DNA from: JAISFI01 sp031553775
GTDB taxonomy: Bacteria; Bacteroidota; Bacteroidia; Bacteroidales; Azobacteroidaceae
Assembly (NCBI GenBank): GCA_031553775.1
Contig: JAVBLA010000077.1
Coordinates: 1-23,549 of the forward strand
Reading direction: 5' to 3'
Length of the DNA stretch: 23,549 bases
This document shows positions 6,525 to 15,255 of this stretch, piece after piece. A program made the position numbers and the translations under genes. Under the pieces are notes generated by a model. It made no database searches, was not told the origin of the DNA, and saw only the letters and a list, made by a program, of their open reading frames with translations. Position 1 is the stretch's first letter. Each line of letters opens with the position of its first letter.

Positions 6525-7709
6525 TTATGTGCTGGAATTTTCTTTAAATCCGATTTGTCCGTTCATGAGCATGGGGAGGAGCCAGTCGCGGAGGGTGGAG
6601 AGGTGTTGGTTTTCTTGTTTGTTTTTTAGTATCTTAATATAAGAAGATTGTAGTGTTTTGTTAAACAAATTGATATATTCATCTTTGGGATAAAGTAAAG
6701 GAATATTATTTATCTGCTCATTGCTTATGTTTGGTTGTGCAGCACCATGGGATACTGAAAATATGGATTCTCTAAAATAAGGTTGACCTAAAGAACATAT
6801 AAGAAATGGTAATTTACTATGTTCAATCTTAAATATGCCAACGCGTTGATTTACCAGCATAATTTTGTCAGTATAAGGAATTAGAGCAAACTTACCAATT
6901 GTAGCGCCTGTCATTGCAATGACAATATTTCCTGGTTCCGTTACAAAATTTTTAGCAAATTCCAGTTTATCAAAGTCAACAAAAGAAAGAGCATTTAGAT
7001 CTAATGCATTATTTTCTTGAATATCTTTTATTTTTACTACAGGAATGCCCTCTTCTCTCCACCATGAGGATTTAAAAGCAAATCCGCCTTTAGACATAGA
7101 GTAATCTCCAAAGGATTTTATTTTCCAGCCTTCTGGTATTTCTCTTTTAAAATCTTTATTATAAACCATCTTTCCTCCTGATGATTTATAAGGTTTACCG
7201 TTTGTATCGGGAAAGTCGAATTGCACAAACCAATAGTCATAAAGGGTTTTTGCCATTGATTCTAATTCTGTATTGATGCGGTTGTTTAGTTCTATTTTCT
7301 TATCTAGAGATAATATAACTGACGCTATTTTTTTCTGAGTATCTAAATTAGGAATGGTTACATTTATATCATAATATACAGATTGTGTCATACTTGGCAA
7401 GGCTGAACCAGAGTCTAAGTGTCCAAGATTTAACAATTTCAGATAGTAGTATAGAAAATAAGGATGAGCTTCCTCTTTTACTGTGGCATAGTACATTGTA
7501 TCGACTGTCCATAATTTTCCACTATGGTACATTATATTGTTGAGAGTCCCCTTTCGAGGTAAAAGAATAACCTCACCATTATATAAATAATCATTAACAT
7601 GACACATTATTCCTCCACTTCCATAAACAGGGATTTTACCTTCTTGTAAGTGAGAATAACTTCTTCCATGATTGATTTGTATAAGTTTTTTTAATTTGTA
7701 GTTATTCAT
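6525..7709 (-). CDS. hsdS: Type I restriction-modification specificity subunit HsdS
   Basis: The 394-residue protein has the two-TRD layout of HsdS. TRD1 covers about residues 1-130. A central conserved helix follows (LDKKIELNNRINTELESMAK, then LYDYWFVQFDFPD). TRD2 begins after REIPEGWKIKSFGD, and a C-terminal helix carries LSTLRDWLLPMLMNGQI. It would pair with HsdM to recognise a bipartite DNA target, which cannot be read from sequence alone. The start overlaps the end of hsdM by 8 bases. The gene is clearly more AT-rich than hsdM and hsdR (a 60-base sample at 6781-6840 has 17 G/C), as expected for an exchanged specificity gene. No second hsdS or invertase gene is nearby. Confidence 0.93.
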   Translation of the reverse strand: MNNYKLKKLIQINHGRSYSHLQEGKIPVYGSGGIMCHVNDYLYNGEVILLPRKGTLNNIMYHSGKLWTVDTMYYATVKEEAHPYFLYYYLKLLNLGHLDSGSALPSMTQSVYYDINVTIPNLDTQKKIASVILSLDKKIELNNRINTELESMAKTLYDYWFVQFDFPDTNGKPYKSSGGKMVYNKDFKREIPEGWKIKSFGDYSMSKGGFAFKSSWWREEGIPVVKIKDIQENNALDLNALSFVDFDKLEFAKNFVTEPGNIVIAMTGATIGKFALIPYTDKIMLVNQRVGIFKIEHSKLPFLICSLGQPYFRESIFSVSHGAAQPNISNEQINNIPLLYPKDEYINLFNKTLQSSYIKILKNKQENQHLSTLRDWLLPMLMNGQIGFKENSST

Positions 7710-9321
7710 ATCTTAGTTTCTTCAACTGCTTAGTAATTTCTCCTTCAAATATTTTAGACTCTGCAAACATTTTGTCCAGATTTTCTGTATGCTTTTTCAT
7801 CTTTTCCTCAAACTCCTCCGCCGTAATATCCACATATTCAATCTTCACCTCAAAATATTGCCCTGCACTGAACGAATAATTCTTTTCGATGACTTCATCA
7901 GCAGTTACTACCACCGAAAAATCATCCTCCGGAAGTTTTTCGTTCATGGCCGAGATAAAACGCCTCACTTCACCAGGAGTCAGTACCGTTAGTTGGTTTT
8001 TACCATCTTTCACAGTTTCTCCCAGTTTGGAAGCATCTACAAATACGATATGTTCCATATCCGCTTGTCTATCGAGGAACAAAACGCTTACATTGGTCCC
8101 CGTACTGGCGAAAATATTGCTCGGCATACTAACCACCCCACGCAACATCTTACGATCGATCAATGCTTCTCGTATTTTCTTCTCAATTCCGCTTTGTGCC
8201 GTGATAAATCCGGTTGGAACCACAACCGCTGCTTTCCCTTTAGAACTCATGCTGAACATGATATGCTGGATGAACAGAAGATAAATAGACATCTTGTCTT
8301 TATCCTTGTTCGGTATTTTAGGAATACCCGCAAAAAAACGTTCCTTATTACTGTCTTTTTCCAGATCGTTCCGAAAATCGGAAAAATCGAGTTTGAAAGG
8401 CGGATTGGAAACGATATAATCGAACTTTTCATTGAAATAAGATGGCTCGAGAATGGTATTTCCCTTGATGATATTCGGAATAGATTGCGACAAATTATTG
8501 AGTACCAGGTTGAGCCGCAACATATTCGACGATTTCTGAGAAATATCTTCCGAAAAGATGCTGCAGTTGCGTTCTCCGATGGCATGCGCCAGGTTCATCA
8601 GCAAAGTGCCAGAACCCGCACTGGGGTCGTAACATTTTACACCGCGCAGTGTTTCGTTTGGGTCTACCATGATTGCCGCCATAATGCGGGCCACGGCATG
8701 AGGTGTGTAGTATTCGGCGTATTTTCCGCCACTATCGCTGTTGTAGTCCTTGATCAGGTATTCGAAAATAGTGGCGAAGAAATCGTATTTCTGCCCGAAC
8801 ATGTATTCGAAACTGAATTCGATCAGTTTATTGATCAGTGCTTTACAGAAGTTATCCCGTTGTGACGGATCGGAAATGAACTGGCTCAGTTCGTCGAACA
8901 TCTTGTCTTTTGCTCCTGAATGCGATTTTACAGAATAGACCGGTGCATTGTCTGAACTGATGGCGCTTAGTGTATCGTCGAACAATCTGGCAAAATCTCC
9001 TTCGTTCATCCGGTTGTACAGATAAGAGATCGTTTGCTCCGGTTGTAGCTTGGGCGCTTTATTGCCGATCCGTCCCAGGAGGAAGCCGATAGATTCGCTG
9101 TCCATCTTTTCGAATGTTTCCTGGAAATTTTTGCTGTAGCGCAGGTTCGCATCCTCCTTCCGCGCTTCGAAATTGAATTTGTCGTTGATAAACTTGTACA
9201 GAAATATCTGGGTGATGATTTTGAATTCATTCCCGTCATTTCCCAGCCCGTAGTTGGCGCATACACTTTTCAGGTTATCGATCAGACTCTTGGTCTGGCT
9301 GATAAACACGATGTCCGTCAT
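7702..9321 (-). CDS. hsdM: Type I restriction-modification DNA methyltransferase HsdM
   Basis: The 539-residue protein has the HsdM N-terminal helical domain (about residues 1-150) and an N6-adenine methyltransferase domain. That domain shows YYTPHAV, the AdoMet-binding loop DPSAGSG (232-238) and the catalytic NPPF motif (306-309). It methylates adenine in the target chosen by HsdS, and M2S is also the core of the restriction complex. The ATG overlaps the hsdR stop as ATGA, and its own TAA overlaps the hsdS start, so translation of the three genes is probably coupled. Length and motifs are normal and no defect was seen. Confidence 0.95.
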   Translation of the reverse strand: MTDIVFISQTKSLIDNLKSVCANYGLGNDGNEFKIITQIFLYKFINDKFNFEARKEDANLRYSKNFQETFEKMDSESIGFLLGRIGNKAPKLQPEQTISYLYNRMNEGDFARLFDDTLSAISSDNAPVYSVKSHSGAKDKMFDELSQFISDPSQRDNFCKALINKLIEFSFEYMFGQKYDFFATIFEYLIKDYNSDSGGKYAEYYTPHAVARIMAAIMVDPNETLRGVKCYDPSAGSGTLLMNLAHAIGERNCSIFSEDISQKSSNMLRLNLVLNNLSQSIPNIIKGNTILEPSYFNEKFDYIVSNPPFKLDFSDFRNDLEKDSNKERFFAGIPKIPNKDKDKMSIYLLFIQHIMFSMSSKGKAAVVVPTGFITAQSGIEKKIREALIDRKMLRGVVSMPSNIFASTGTNVSVLFLDRQADMEHIVFVDASKLGETVKDGKNQLTVLTPGEVRRFISAMNEKLPEDDFSVVVTADEVIEKNYSFSAGQYFEVKIEYVDITAEEFEEKMKKHTENLDKMFAESKIFEGEITKQLKKLRYE

Positions 9322-12300
9322 ATTCTTAATCCTTTATGTTCGTTGTAATATTCTGCCGCGATCAGGTTGTTGATCTGCTTCGTGGTCTTCAGGTCGATAT
9401 CTATTTTATTAGTGTCGATGAAATGCCGGATTACGCATGACAGCAATCCGTCCTTGAAATATTGTTCTGTTTGCAGGATATTCCGGTTGTACATAATTTC
9501 TTCGTCGGCATCCTGTTTTACACCCATGAGCGCATCGTGGATTTTCAGTTCCTTAGTAGGAGTTTTCTTCGATTCGAGCAGCCGTTTGTGTATCCGGGTG
9601 AACTTCTCGTCGCCATCATATTTCGTCTTCAGCAGGTTGTTATTGCGGTTAATGGCGGTTACCCGGTCGTATATCGATTTCAGCAGATGAATATTTTCAC
9701 GCATATCGTCCTGGTTGATCTCTTCGAGGTTTTTCTTCTTGAAGATCCGTTCGAGTTCATCTTTCAGGGAGACAAAAGCCGGATCGTGGGTATCGAAGTT
9801 ATCGAGCATGGCTTCGCGTGTGCGCTTCAATTGGGCGCGTAGTTCATCGGCGATGATCAGTTCGCTTTCCGATACTTTTTTGAAGATGAAGATTACGTCT
9901 TCCAGTGCAGAATTGAGCAGGTTGGAAGTCTCGGTTTCATTTTCCAGCGAATCGATGAGGTTTAACTTGTTCAACTGCGATTGAGCCTCATTCAATAGCT
10001 GGTTCATCTTGTAAAAATCCAGCTTGTGCATCAATTCGTCATATCCTTGCAGGCGGATGATGTTTTTCAGTTCCTTGGCCGATTGCAGGGCTTTGATAAG
10101 CATCTGTAACTGTTTTTTGTCCCTGATTTCTCCTACCTGCATCCTGAAGATCTCAGCATTCTTCGTATCGAAACGAAACAGGGTTTCCTGAATGCCTTCT
10201 ATTTCCGTGTAGATCTCTTCTTCGGTTTTGAAGAGTTTACGGTAGGCTTCTGCATCATCACCGTATTGCCCCTGTAATTCCTTGAAATAATTATAATTGG
10301 CTTTGTCGAACTCGCTTGTAATATCGGCAAAGTCGACCACATACCCGAACTGGTAATCTTTATATGGGCGGTTTACGCGTGTAAGTGCCTGTAAAAGGTT
10401 ATGGTCTTTGACTACGCGTGCCATGTAGAGTTTTTTCAGGCGTTTGGCGTCAAATCCCGTCAGCAGCATGTTGTAGACAAACAAAATGTCGATTTTTCCG
10501 TTCTTAAAATCCTTGATCTGTTGTTTACGGTCGTCTTTCGAGTTGACATCGTATAAGATCAAAGCCGCAGTCAGGGGTTTTTCCGGTTCTTTTCCTCCGT
10601 ATATGGCCTGCATGTTGTCGGCAGCTTTGGAGAACCGTACTTCCTGTATACCATATATTTCCTCAAAACGGGCAAACAACTCTTTGGCTTGATCCGAGGT
10701 ATCGCATACCACCATAGCACCGAGACTATCGTCATTCTCCGTTTTCCTGAAATTTTTCAGGTCTTTCAGGATATAGTCGAGCATGGGATGTACAAATTTC
10801 GGATGTGCAAAGACCTTGCTCGAAGGTATTTCTCCCTGTTTGACAGATAGTTGCTCCAATATGCCCTGCATCTGCATTTTGTAGGTGGTGTCTATCCCTT
10901 CACGGATTAGCCGGAGAGTATATCCATCGGCTATGGACCTGTTGTAGTAATATTTATGGATGTAGTCGCCGAAAAGCTTTTTGGAATCATATTCTTTCAT
11001 CACATCCAACAGCAATGGAGTCCCGGTGAGGGCAATTTGGATGGCGTTCTTATCCGAGTTGATCAAATTGGCCAGGTAATTCCCGGCGGGGTTGTAGCTG
11101 CGGTGTGCCTCGTCCAGGAAATAAATCCGTTGAATATTAACATCGTACGGGATATCGGTGGTAACGGTAGACGTTTCAGTGAATTTCTGGATATTGACTA
11201 CCGATATTTCCAACTCGCCCTGGTTGTTATGCATGGCACTGACAGATTTCATATCTTCCAGGAAATCTGTGCGGGAATTTACCTTATGTACGGTCAGTCC
11301 CCGGTTGCCAAACTCGATGCCTGCCTGTGTGGCAAGATCGATCCGGTCTACGATAAAATAGAACTTCGGAATGATATGCTTTTTCTGGTAATAATCCGTC
11401 AGGTATTTCACATTATAATAAGCCAGGGCTGTTTTGCCACTTCCCTGGGTATGCCAGATGATACCTTTTTTTACCCCCAGTTTGAGCTTTTCTTCGATGG
11501 CTTTCGTGGCAAACAACTGGGGATAACGCATGATGTGTTTTTCCAGTGTCAGTATTCCGTCCGTTTCATCTTCCACATATGCAATGGCATATCGAAGGAT
11601 AAAGGCAAGTCTTTCCCTGGAGAGCAACGAGGTAATGATCCGGTTGGTCGGTGTGTTGTAATGCTTATTAGTCTGAAACTCATCCGAATGTTTGATGCTG
11701 ATGATGTTATTGTCGCGCAATACCAGGTTTTCGACCTCTTCTTTTTCTGAAGCCATCAGTTTGGTCAGGTTCAGGTTTTCTTCTTCTCTGAAATAATTAA
11801 AACTCAGGTCGGCATAAGCTGAAGTGGCATAATAGGCACCAAACAGAGGTTCTGTCACACCGTCTTCGTATTCCATATTATTGGAAAAAATCATCAACTG
11901 TGTTATATTGGCAAATCGTTTAAACTTCTTATTTTTGAAACGGGTGTTCATACGTTTGCGTTCGGCACGGATACCTTCCTTGTTGTTCGGCTTTTTTACT
12001 TCGATGAAAGCCAGTGGCATTCCGTTGATAAGCACGGTAATATCCGGACGGAATTCATCGTCGCCATTTTTACAGATAAGTTCTGTTGTAACATGAAAAC
12101 TGTTGTTGTCCGGGTTTTTATAATCGAACAGTTTGATACCCGAGTTGGAGGAGAGGAGTTGGTAAAAATCCTTTCCCAGATCGTCATAATCCAGTTTCAG
12201 AAAAATATCACCGAGTAACTTGTCGATCTCGCTTTCCGGAATTCCGGGATTGATCCGGGTGATGCTTTCTTTGAAAATGCCTGAAAATATGTTGGTTCCT

Positions 12301-12404
12301 ATATGTCTTGTATGGTGTTCTTTCCGTGGAATATAAGTATAGCCTAACCTCACTAAATGTAAGAGTGCGGGTATTTTGACACGGGAATCTTCGTTGAATT
12401 TCAT
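9318..12404 (-). CDS. hsdR: Type I restriction endonuclease/translocase HsdR
   Basis: The 1028-residue protein starts with a PD-(D/E)XK nuclease domain: RPDITV with Asp121, and FIEVKK with Glu135 and Lys137. It continues with a superfamily 2 motor. Walker A is HTQGSGKTA (Lys324), motif II is DEAH (431-434), SAT-like LTGTP follows, and the helicase C lobe carries LLTGFDAKRLKKLYM and QALTRVNRPY. A helical C-terminal region of about 250 residues should dock on M2S. It cuts unmodified DNA after ATP-driven translocation. It is the first gene of the operon, with the start supported by a TATTTTTG element at 12428-12435. All catalytic motifs are present, so the RM system looks functional. Confidence 0.95.
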   Translation of the reverse strand: MKFNEDSRVKIPALLHLVRLGYTYIPRKEHHTRHIGTNIFSGIFKESITRINPGIPESEIDKLLGDIFLKLDYDDLGKDFYQLLSSNSGIKLFDYKNPDNNSFHVTTELICKNGDDEFRPDITVLINGMPLAFIEVKKPNNKEGIRAERKRMNTRFKNKKFKRFANITQLMIFSNNMEYEDGVTEPLFGAYYATSAYADLSFNYFREEENLNLTKLMASEKEEVENLVLRDNNIISIKHSDEFQTNKHYNTPTNRIITSLLSRERLAFILRYAIAYVEDETDGILTLEKHIMRYPQLFATKAIEEKLKLGVKKGIIWHTQGSGKTALAYYNVKYLTDYYQKKHIIPKFYFIVDRIDLATQAGIEFGNRGLTVHKVNSRTDFLEDMKSVSAMHNNQGELEISVVNIQKFTETSTVTTDIPYDVNIQRIYFLDEAHRSYNPAGNYLANLINSDKNAIQIALTGTPLLLDVMKEYDSKKLFGDYIHKYYYNRSIADGYTLRLIREGIDTTYKMQMQGILEQLSVKQGEIPSSKVFAHPKFVHPMLDYILKDLKNFRKTENDDSLGAMVVCDTSDQAKELFARFEEIYGIQEVRFSKAADNMQAIYGGKEPEKPLTAALILYDVNSKDDRKQQIKDFKNGKIDILFVYNMLLTGFDAKRLKKLYMARVVKDHNLLQALTRVNRPYKDYQFGYVVDFADITSEFDKANYNYFKELQGQYGDDAEAYRKLFKTEEEIYTEIEGIQETLFRFDTKNAEIFRMQVGEIRDKKQLQMLIKALQSAKELKNIIRLQGYDELMHKLDFYKMNQLLNEAQSQLNKLNLIDSLENETETSNLLNSALEDVIFIFKKVSESELIIADELRAQLKRTREAMLDNFDTHDPAFVSLKDELERIFKKKNLEEINQDDMRENIHLLKSIYDRVTAINRNNNLLKTKYDGDEKFTRIHKRLLESKKTPTKELKIHDALMGVKQDADEEIMYNRNILQTEQYFKDGLLSCVIRHFIDTNKIDIDLKTTKQINNLIAAEYYNEHKGLRI

Positions 12405-12427
12405 GATGATATTTTTATCCGAAGGTA

Positions 12428-12435
12428 CAAAAATA
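12428..12435 (-). promoter_or_regulatory. -7 element TATTTTTG for the hsdRMS operon
   Basis: The minus strand reads TATTTTTG (TAnnTTTG) 23 bases upstream of the hsdR ATG at 12404, predicting a leader of about 17 bases. The A/T-rich context weakens the match, and no -33 box is obvious. Confidence 0.45.
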
Positions 12436-12559
12436 TAAAATATGTTCCACTTGTAGCATATCTTCCTGATGATTATTTTCAGTTTTTTTAATCCCCCATC
12501 CGAAACAAAAAGCTTTTTTCATTTGTTCGACTTATACTATAATTCTAAAGATTACCACT

Positions 12560-12940
12560 ATGAACGTAAAAGAAAAAGTTTCTGAAATTTCTGTTTTCGC
12601 AGGGAAGATGGTTTCTTTCAACAACAGTTTGAAATTGCATCACTGGCATGTGTCAGGGGTGGGGAGTTATGCGCAGCACATTGCATTGGATGAAGCGTTA
12701 GGTCCTTTACAGGATATTACCGATCGGATCGTGGAAACATCCTATGCTTTGGTAGGAAGTCTGCATATTGTGGTTCCGGAAACTGAGAATCCTGAAAATA
12801 TTGTGAAGCATGCGGAAAATTTTTACAAGTATGTGGAGGAATCCAGGAGCTTGTTTTCCGAGTTGTTTACACAATCTGTTATTGATGATTACCAGGAAAC
12901 CATACAACAATTGTTGTACCGGCTGAAACGCCTGGAATAA
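12560..12940 (+). CDS. Ferritin-like (DUF5856-type) small protein
   Basis: The 126-residue all-helical protein resembles the DUF5856 family of Bacteroidales. Family-like features are FNNSLKLHHWHVSGVGSYAQ and HIALDEALGPLQDITDRIVE, with His, Asp and Glu residues in the pattern of a Dps/ferritin-like four-helix bundle, ending DDYQETIQQLLYRLKRLE. Dps-like proteins bind iron and protect DNA; whether this family does so is not established. It lies divergent from hsdR, with 155 bases between the starts. No TAnnTTTG element was found upstream; TATACTATAAT at about 12533-12543 is A/T-rich but not a clear promoter. The family name is from memory. Confidence 0.75.
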   Translation: MNVKEKVSEISVFAGKMVSFNNSLKLHHWHVSGVGSYAQHIALDEALGPLQDITDRIVETSYALVGSLHIVVPETENPENIVKHAENFYKYVEESRSLFSELFTQSVIDDYQETIQQLLYRLKRLE

Positions 12941-12998
12941 ATCTTTTTGTTGATATATTGAAAATAGGAATGTGGACTATCCGGATTTTCTCATATCC

Positions 12999-13568
12999 TT
13001 ATAAAATGAGTTCATTCAATTCCCGTTTCGGTACATGATGTACACCCTCCTCATCTCTCCAATACTTAAAATCTCCATTTTTCATCGACTCAATAACTAC
13101 TGTTTCTGCCGGTTTCCCGATGGCAAGCACACAGACAATCTCAAACTGCTGATCCAGGTCGATTATTTCGCGGAGTTTTTCTTTTTTGACAGCGCCGACG
13201 ATACAGCCACCCAGCCCTTTTTCTACAGCCTTCAGCAGGATGGTTTGTGTTGCCAATCCTGCGTCGAACAAGGTAAAGCTGCTATTCAGGTCTTTTTCAA
13301 CAGTGATGACGATATAAGCCGCAGGACGTTCCGTTTCTGCCGGCCCATCCCAATCTTTAAGATATCCTGCCCAGGCCAGGGTAGAGAAGATCGATTCATT
13401 CATTTCTTTCTCGTTGGAAAGATAATACCGGAGAGGTTGGGCATTGCGTGCGGATGAAACATATCGGGTGAGGTCGACCATCTCCAGTAAGGTCTGCTTG
13501 TTGATAACATAACTGGCGTCGAACCGACGGTAACTGCGATTATTCCGGATAAGTTCCTGTAAATTCAT
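12999..13568 (-). CDS. Nitroreductase family FMN-dependent oxidoreductase
   Basis: The 189-residue protein begins LIRNNRSYRRFD, the FMN-phosphate-binding start of nitroreductases. It has RYVSSARNAQPLRYYL for the isoalloxazine pocket and a GLGGCIVGAVKKEKLREI segment before VCVLAIGKPAE. These enzymes reduce nitro or quinone compounds with NAD(P)H; the substrate is unknown. The nearest upstream gene on the strand, the tRNA deacylase, ends 28 bases away, so both are probably one transcript. No defect was seen. Confidence 0.88.
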   Translation of the reverse strand: MNLQELIRNNRSYRRFDASYVINKQTLLEMVDLTRYVSSARNAQPLRYYLSNEKEMNESIFSTLAWAGYLKDWDGPAETERPAAYIVITVEKDLNSSFTLFDAGLATQTILLKAVEKGLGGCIVGAVKKEKLREIIDLDQQFEIVCVLAIGKPAETVVIESMKNGDFKYWRDEEGVHHVPKRELNELIL

Positions 13569-13596
13569 ATTCTTGTTCGTTTGACTTGGTTTTCAA

Positions 13597-14130
13597 TTAA
13601 TATAACTCAATAAACTCAAAAGTGTTTCGGGAATGTTCCAGAAAACGGATAAATCCGGTGTTTGAAATCACGACTGAAGCCGTATTGTCATTCGGATGGA
13701 AGCTTAGTTTCTCTACTGTTTCCAGGTTTTTATCGATAAAGAGATGTACATGGTGGGCTTCGTCGTTGACTAATCCGAAAAGGGAAACTGATCCCGGAGA
13801 TAATCCTAAATATTTCATCATCCGTTCTTCCGAGGCAAAGGATAATTTACCTTGTTTCAGTCGCTGTTCCAGGTCATGGATCGCGAGATTCTTTTCACAA
13901 TCGAATATTACCAGGTAATGCTTATTCCCTTTGTGATTCCGGAAAAACAGATTTTTGCAATGCTGTACTTTTCCCGGAATGGCCGACCAGTATTCGCGGG
14001 CGATCTCTATGGTCGGGGCGGAGGGGTGTTCGTAAATTTCATAAGGGATATCCAGTTTTTGTATGACTTCAAAAACTCGTTTTCTCCGCTCTGTAGCATC
14101 TGTATATAGTATATCATTCATTTTATTCAT
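13597..14130 (-). CDS. YbaK/ProX-type aminoacyl-tRNA deacylase (prolyl-tRNA synthetase associated domain)
   Basis: The 177-residue protein shows the YbaK/INS fold: HPSAPTIEIAREYW, CKNLFFRNHKGNKHYLVI with the conserved Lys, LSPGSVSLFGLVND and SFHPNDNTASVVIS. Free-standing members clear mischarged tRNA, such as Ala- or Cys-tRNA(Pro), as a proofreading step in the cytoplasm. The start at 14130 overlaps the end of the preceding HATPase_c_4 fragment by 8 bases. A second ATG at 14121 is equally possible. It is followed by the nitroreductase gene. The overlap suggests it was once translationally coupled to the now broken upstream gene. Confidence 0.87.
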   Translation of the reverse strand: MNKMNDILYTDATERRKRVFEVIQKLDIPYEIYEHPSAPTIEIAREYWSAIPGKVQHCKNLFFRNHKGNKHYLVIFDCEKNLAIHDLEQRLKQGKLSFASEERMMKYLGLSPGSVSLFGLVNDEAHHVHLFIDKNLETVEKLSFHPNDNTASVVISNTGFIRFLEHSRNTFEFIELY

Positions 14131-14719
14131 AACCCTGTAGACGTTTCAACTCAAGTCCCTTTTCCGTTAACCTGTACCGTTGCTGCGGATGATTCGGACT
14201 ATTCGGATAAAGCATTTCTATATAACCGGATTCCAAAGCCGGATTCAAATAGTTATCAGCAAAATTTTCCCGGTGTTTTAATCCCAGTTCCTCCTGAATT
14301 TCAACCCGTTTTAATTCGCCCGACATGATTTGAACTAATCTTTTGATTAAATCGGTTTGTCCGGTAACTTGTCCGGTAACTTGTCCGGTAGCATCATCCG
14401 TATCTACGTCCGTTTTCCTCCAGATAATTGTTTTAAAGATTGTTTCCTGCACAAATTCAGGTGCTTTTTTCAGTCCTGCCTCTTTGCACCAGCGGATAAT
14501 ATCTCCGGTTCCCGTACCCATCCTTTCGATAAATCCGGCCAGATACATCGGCTCTGCCAGCAAAGGATTGGCTGGAATGGAATTGTGGGGGCCCCGAAGC
14601 TGTTTAACGGTCAGTCCATAAGGCAAGTGCCCCGGATTCCACACTTCCAGCCGGTCTTTGAATAGCATTACCTGTATACTCGCATTACTGGTATAATCCC
14701 TGTGAGCTACCGCATTCAC
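14123..14719 (-). pseudogene. HATPase_c_4 / RecG-C-like ATP-binding protein, C-terminal fragment
   Basis: This fragment of about 198 codons encodes the C-terminal part of an AlbA_2/HATPase_c_4 protein: NAVAHRDYTSNASIQVMLF, DRLEVWNPGHLPYGLT, NPLLAEPMYLAGFIERMGTG, then a VTGQ-repeat linker and a winged-helix end. It has only a GTG at 14719 inside the conserved (E)AIVNAVAHRDY motif. The frame runs about 30 bases further up, as VDPAAVTEAIVNAVAHR, without an ATG. It should be the same gene as the DUF4062 fragment just upstream (stop at 14731) in another frame. The AlbA_2 part of roughly 150 residues expected between them is absent. This indicates an internal deletion with loss of frame. Confidence 0.7.
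14353..14390. repeat. 12-bp tandem repeat encoding VTGQ
   Basis: The unit CCGGTAACTTGT occurs at 14361-14372 and 14373-14384, with partial copies on both sides. On the minus strand it encodes TGQ-VTGQ-VTGQ in the linker before the winged-helix part of the HATPase_c_4 fragment. Unit changes would keep the reading frame. Confidence 0.85.
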
Positions 14720-14730
14720 AATAGCTTCGG

Positions 14731-15177
14731 TTACTGCGGCCGGATCAACGAAGCATATACCGATGCTTTCAGTTCGGACATGGACGCAAACTGTTTTCGG
14801 ACAACCAATTGCTCTGCTTTCCGGATCAAGGCCAGTTCTTTGGGATTTCTTTCAGATGCATCATGGGAAGTGATAAAGACCAGCCTTGTTTTATAATGCA
14901 ATCCGGCATGGTCGAATTCCCGTTCGGTAGGAGAGATGCCTGTTTTATCTTCGTATCCGTATTCTTTTCCGAATAATCCGAGATACAGATCACTTTGCTC
15001 TACCTCTTTTAGATAAACAGATGATATGGAATGATTCACAGCAGGGAGTTTTTCAAAAATAAACGGTTCAAAAAACATTCCGAGCAAAGCATCCGAGTTC
15101 AGATACTCAAAAAGCATCTGACGTTCTTCGGAAAATTCTGACTGTACACTGCTGATAAATACACGTGTTCTTTTCAT
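14731..15177 (-). CDS. DUF4062 domain protein, truncated (probable N-terminal half of a broken gene)
   Basis: The 148-residue product is a DUF4062 domain: it opens RTRVFISSVQSEFSEERQML, continues YLGLFGKEYGYEDKTGISPTEREFDHA and reaches LVFITSHDASERNPKE, then stops at 14731 after YASLIRPQ. DUF4062 is a TIR-like Rossmann fold found at the N-terminus of ATPase and NTPase proteins linked to signalling and phage defence. Full-length relatives continue with AlbA_2 and HATPase_c_4 domains. That C-terminal part is found immediately downstream but in another frame. The promoter element at 15201-15208 is intact, so the short domain may still be made. Activity of the lone domain is unknown. Confidence 0.72.
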   Translation of the reverse strand: MKRTRVFISSVQSEFSEERQMLFEYLNSDALLGMFFEPFIFEKLPAVNHSISSVYLKEVEQSDLYLGLFGKEYGYEDKTGISPTEREFDHAGLHYKTRLVFITSHDASERNPKELALIRKAEQLVVRKQFASMSELKASVYASLIRPQ

Positions 15178-15200
15178 CTGTTTCGATCTTATAATGTTTG

Positions 15201-15208
15201 CAAAGATA
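15201..15208 (-). promoter_or_regulatory. -7 element TATCTTTG for the DUF4062 gene
   Basis: The minus strand reads TATCTTTG (TAnnTTTG) 23 bases before the ATG at 15177, predicting a leader of about 17 bases. It abuts the T tract of the terminator of the upstream small gene, which fits a new transcription unit starting here. Confidence 0.6.
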
Positions 15209-15242
15209 AAAAAACGTCCTCTTTCGCACCAGAATAGAGGAC
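15208..15242 (-). terminator. Rho-independent terminator of the 75-residue gene
   Basis: Arms GTCCTCT (15216-15222) and AGAGGAC (15236-15242) form a perfect 7-bp stem with a 13-base loop. Pairing extends on both sides with one mismatch. On the minus strand a run of seven T follows (15208-15214), just after the small gene ending at 15256. Confidence 0.8.
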
Positions 15243-15255
15243 ATTTTTATACTGG

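Noticed and set aside
6525..7709. Phase-variable (shuffling) hsdS system
   Set aside because: Only one hsdS is present. No partial hsdS copies, inverted target repeats or site-specific recombinase were found in the window.
7993..8865. Plus-strand open frame of 290 codons within hsdM
   Set aside because: It lies antisense to the AdoMet and NPPF motifs of hsdM and has an Arg/His/Phe-rich composition typical of a shadow frame.
10956..11750. Plus-strand open frame of 264 codons within hsdR
   Set aside because: It is antisense to the conserved helicase motifs of hsdR, its translation shows no recognisable domain, and it has no promoter or start context.
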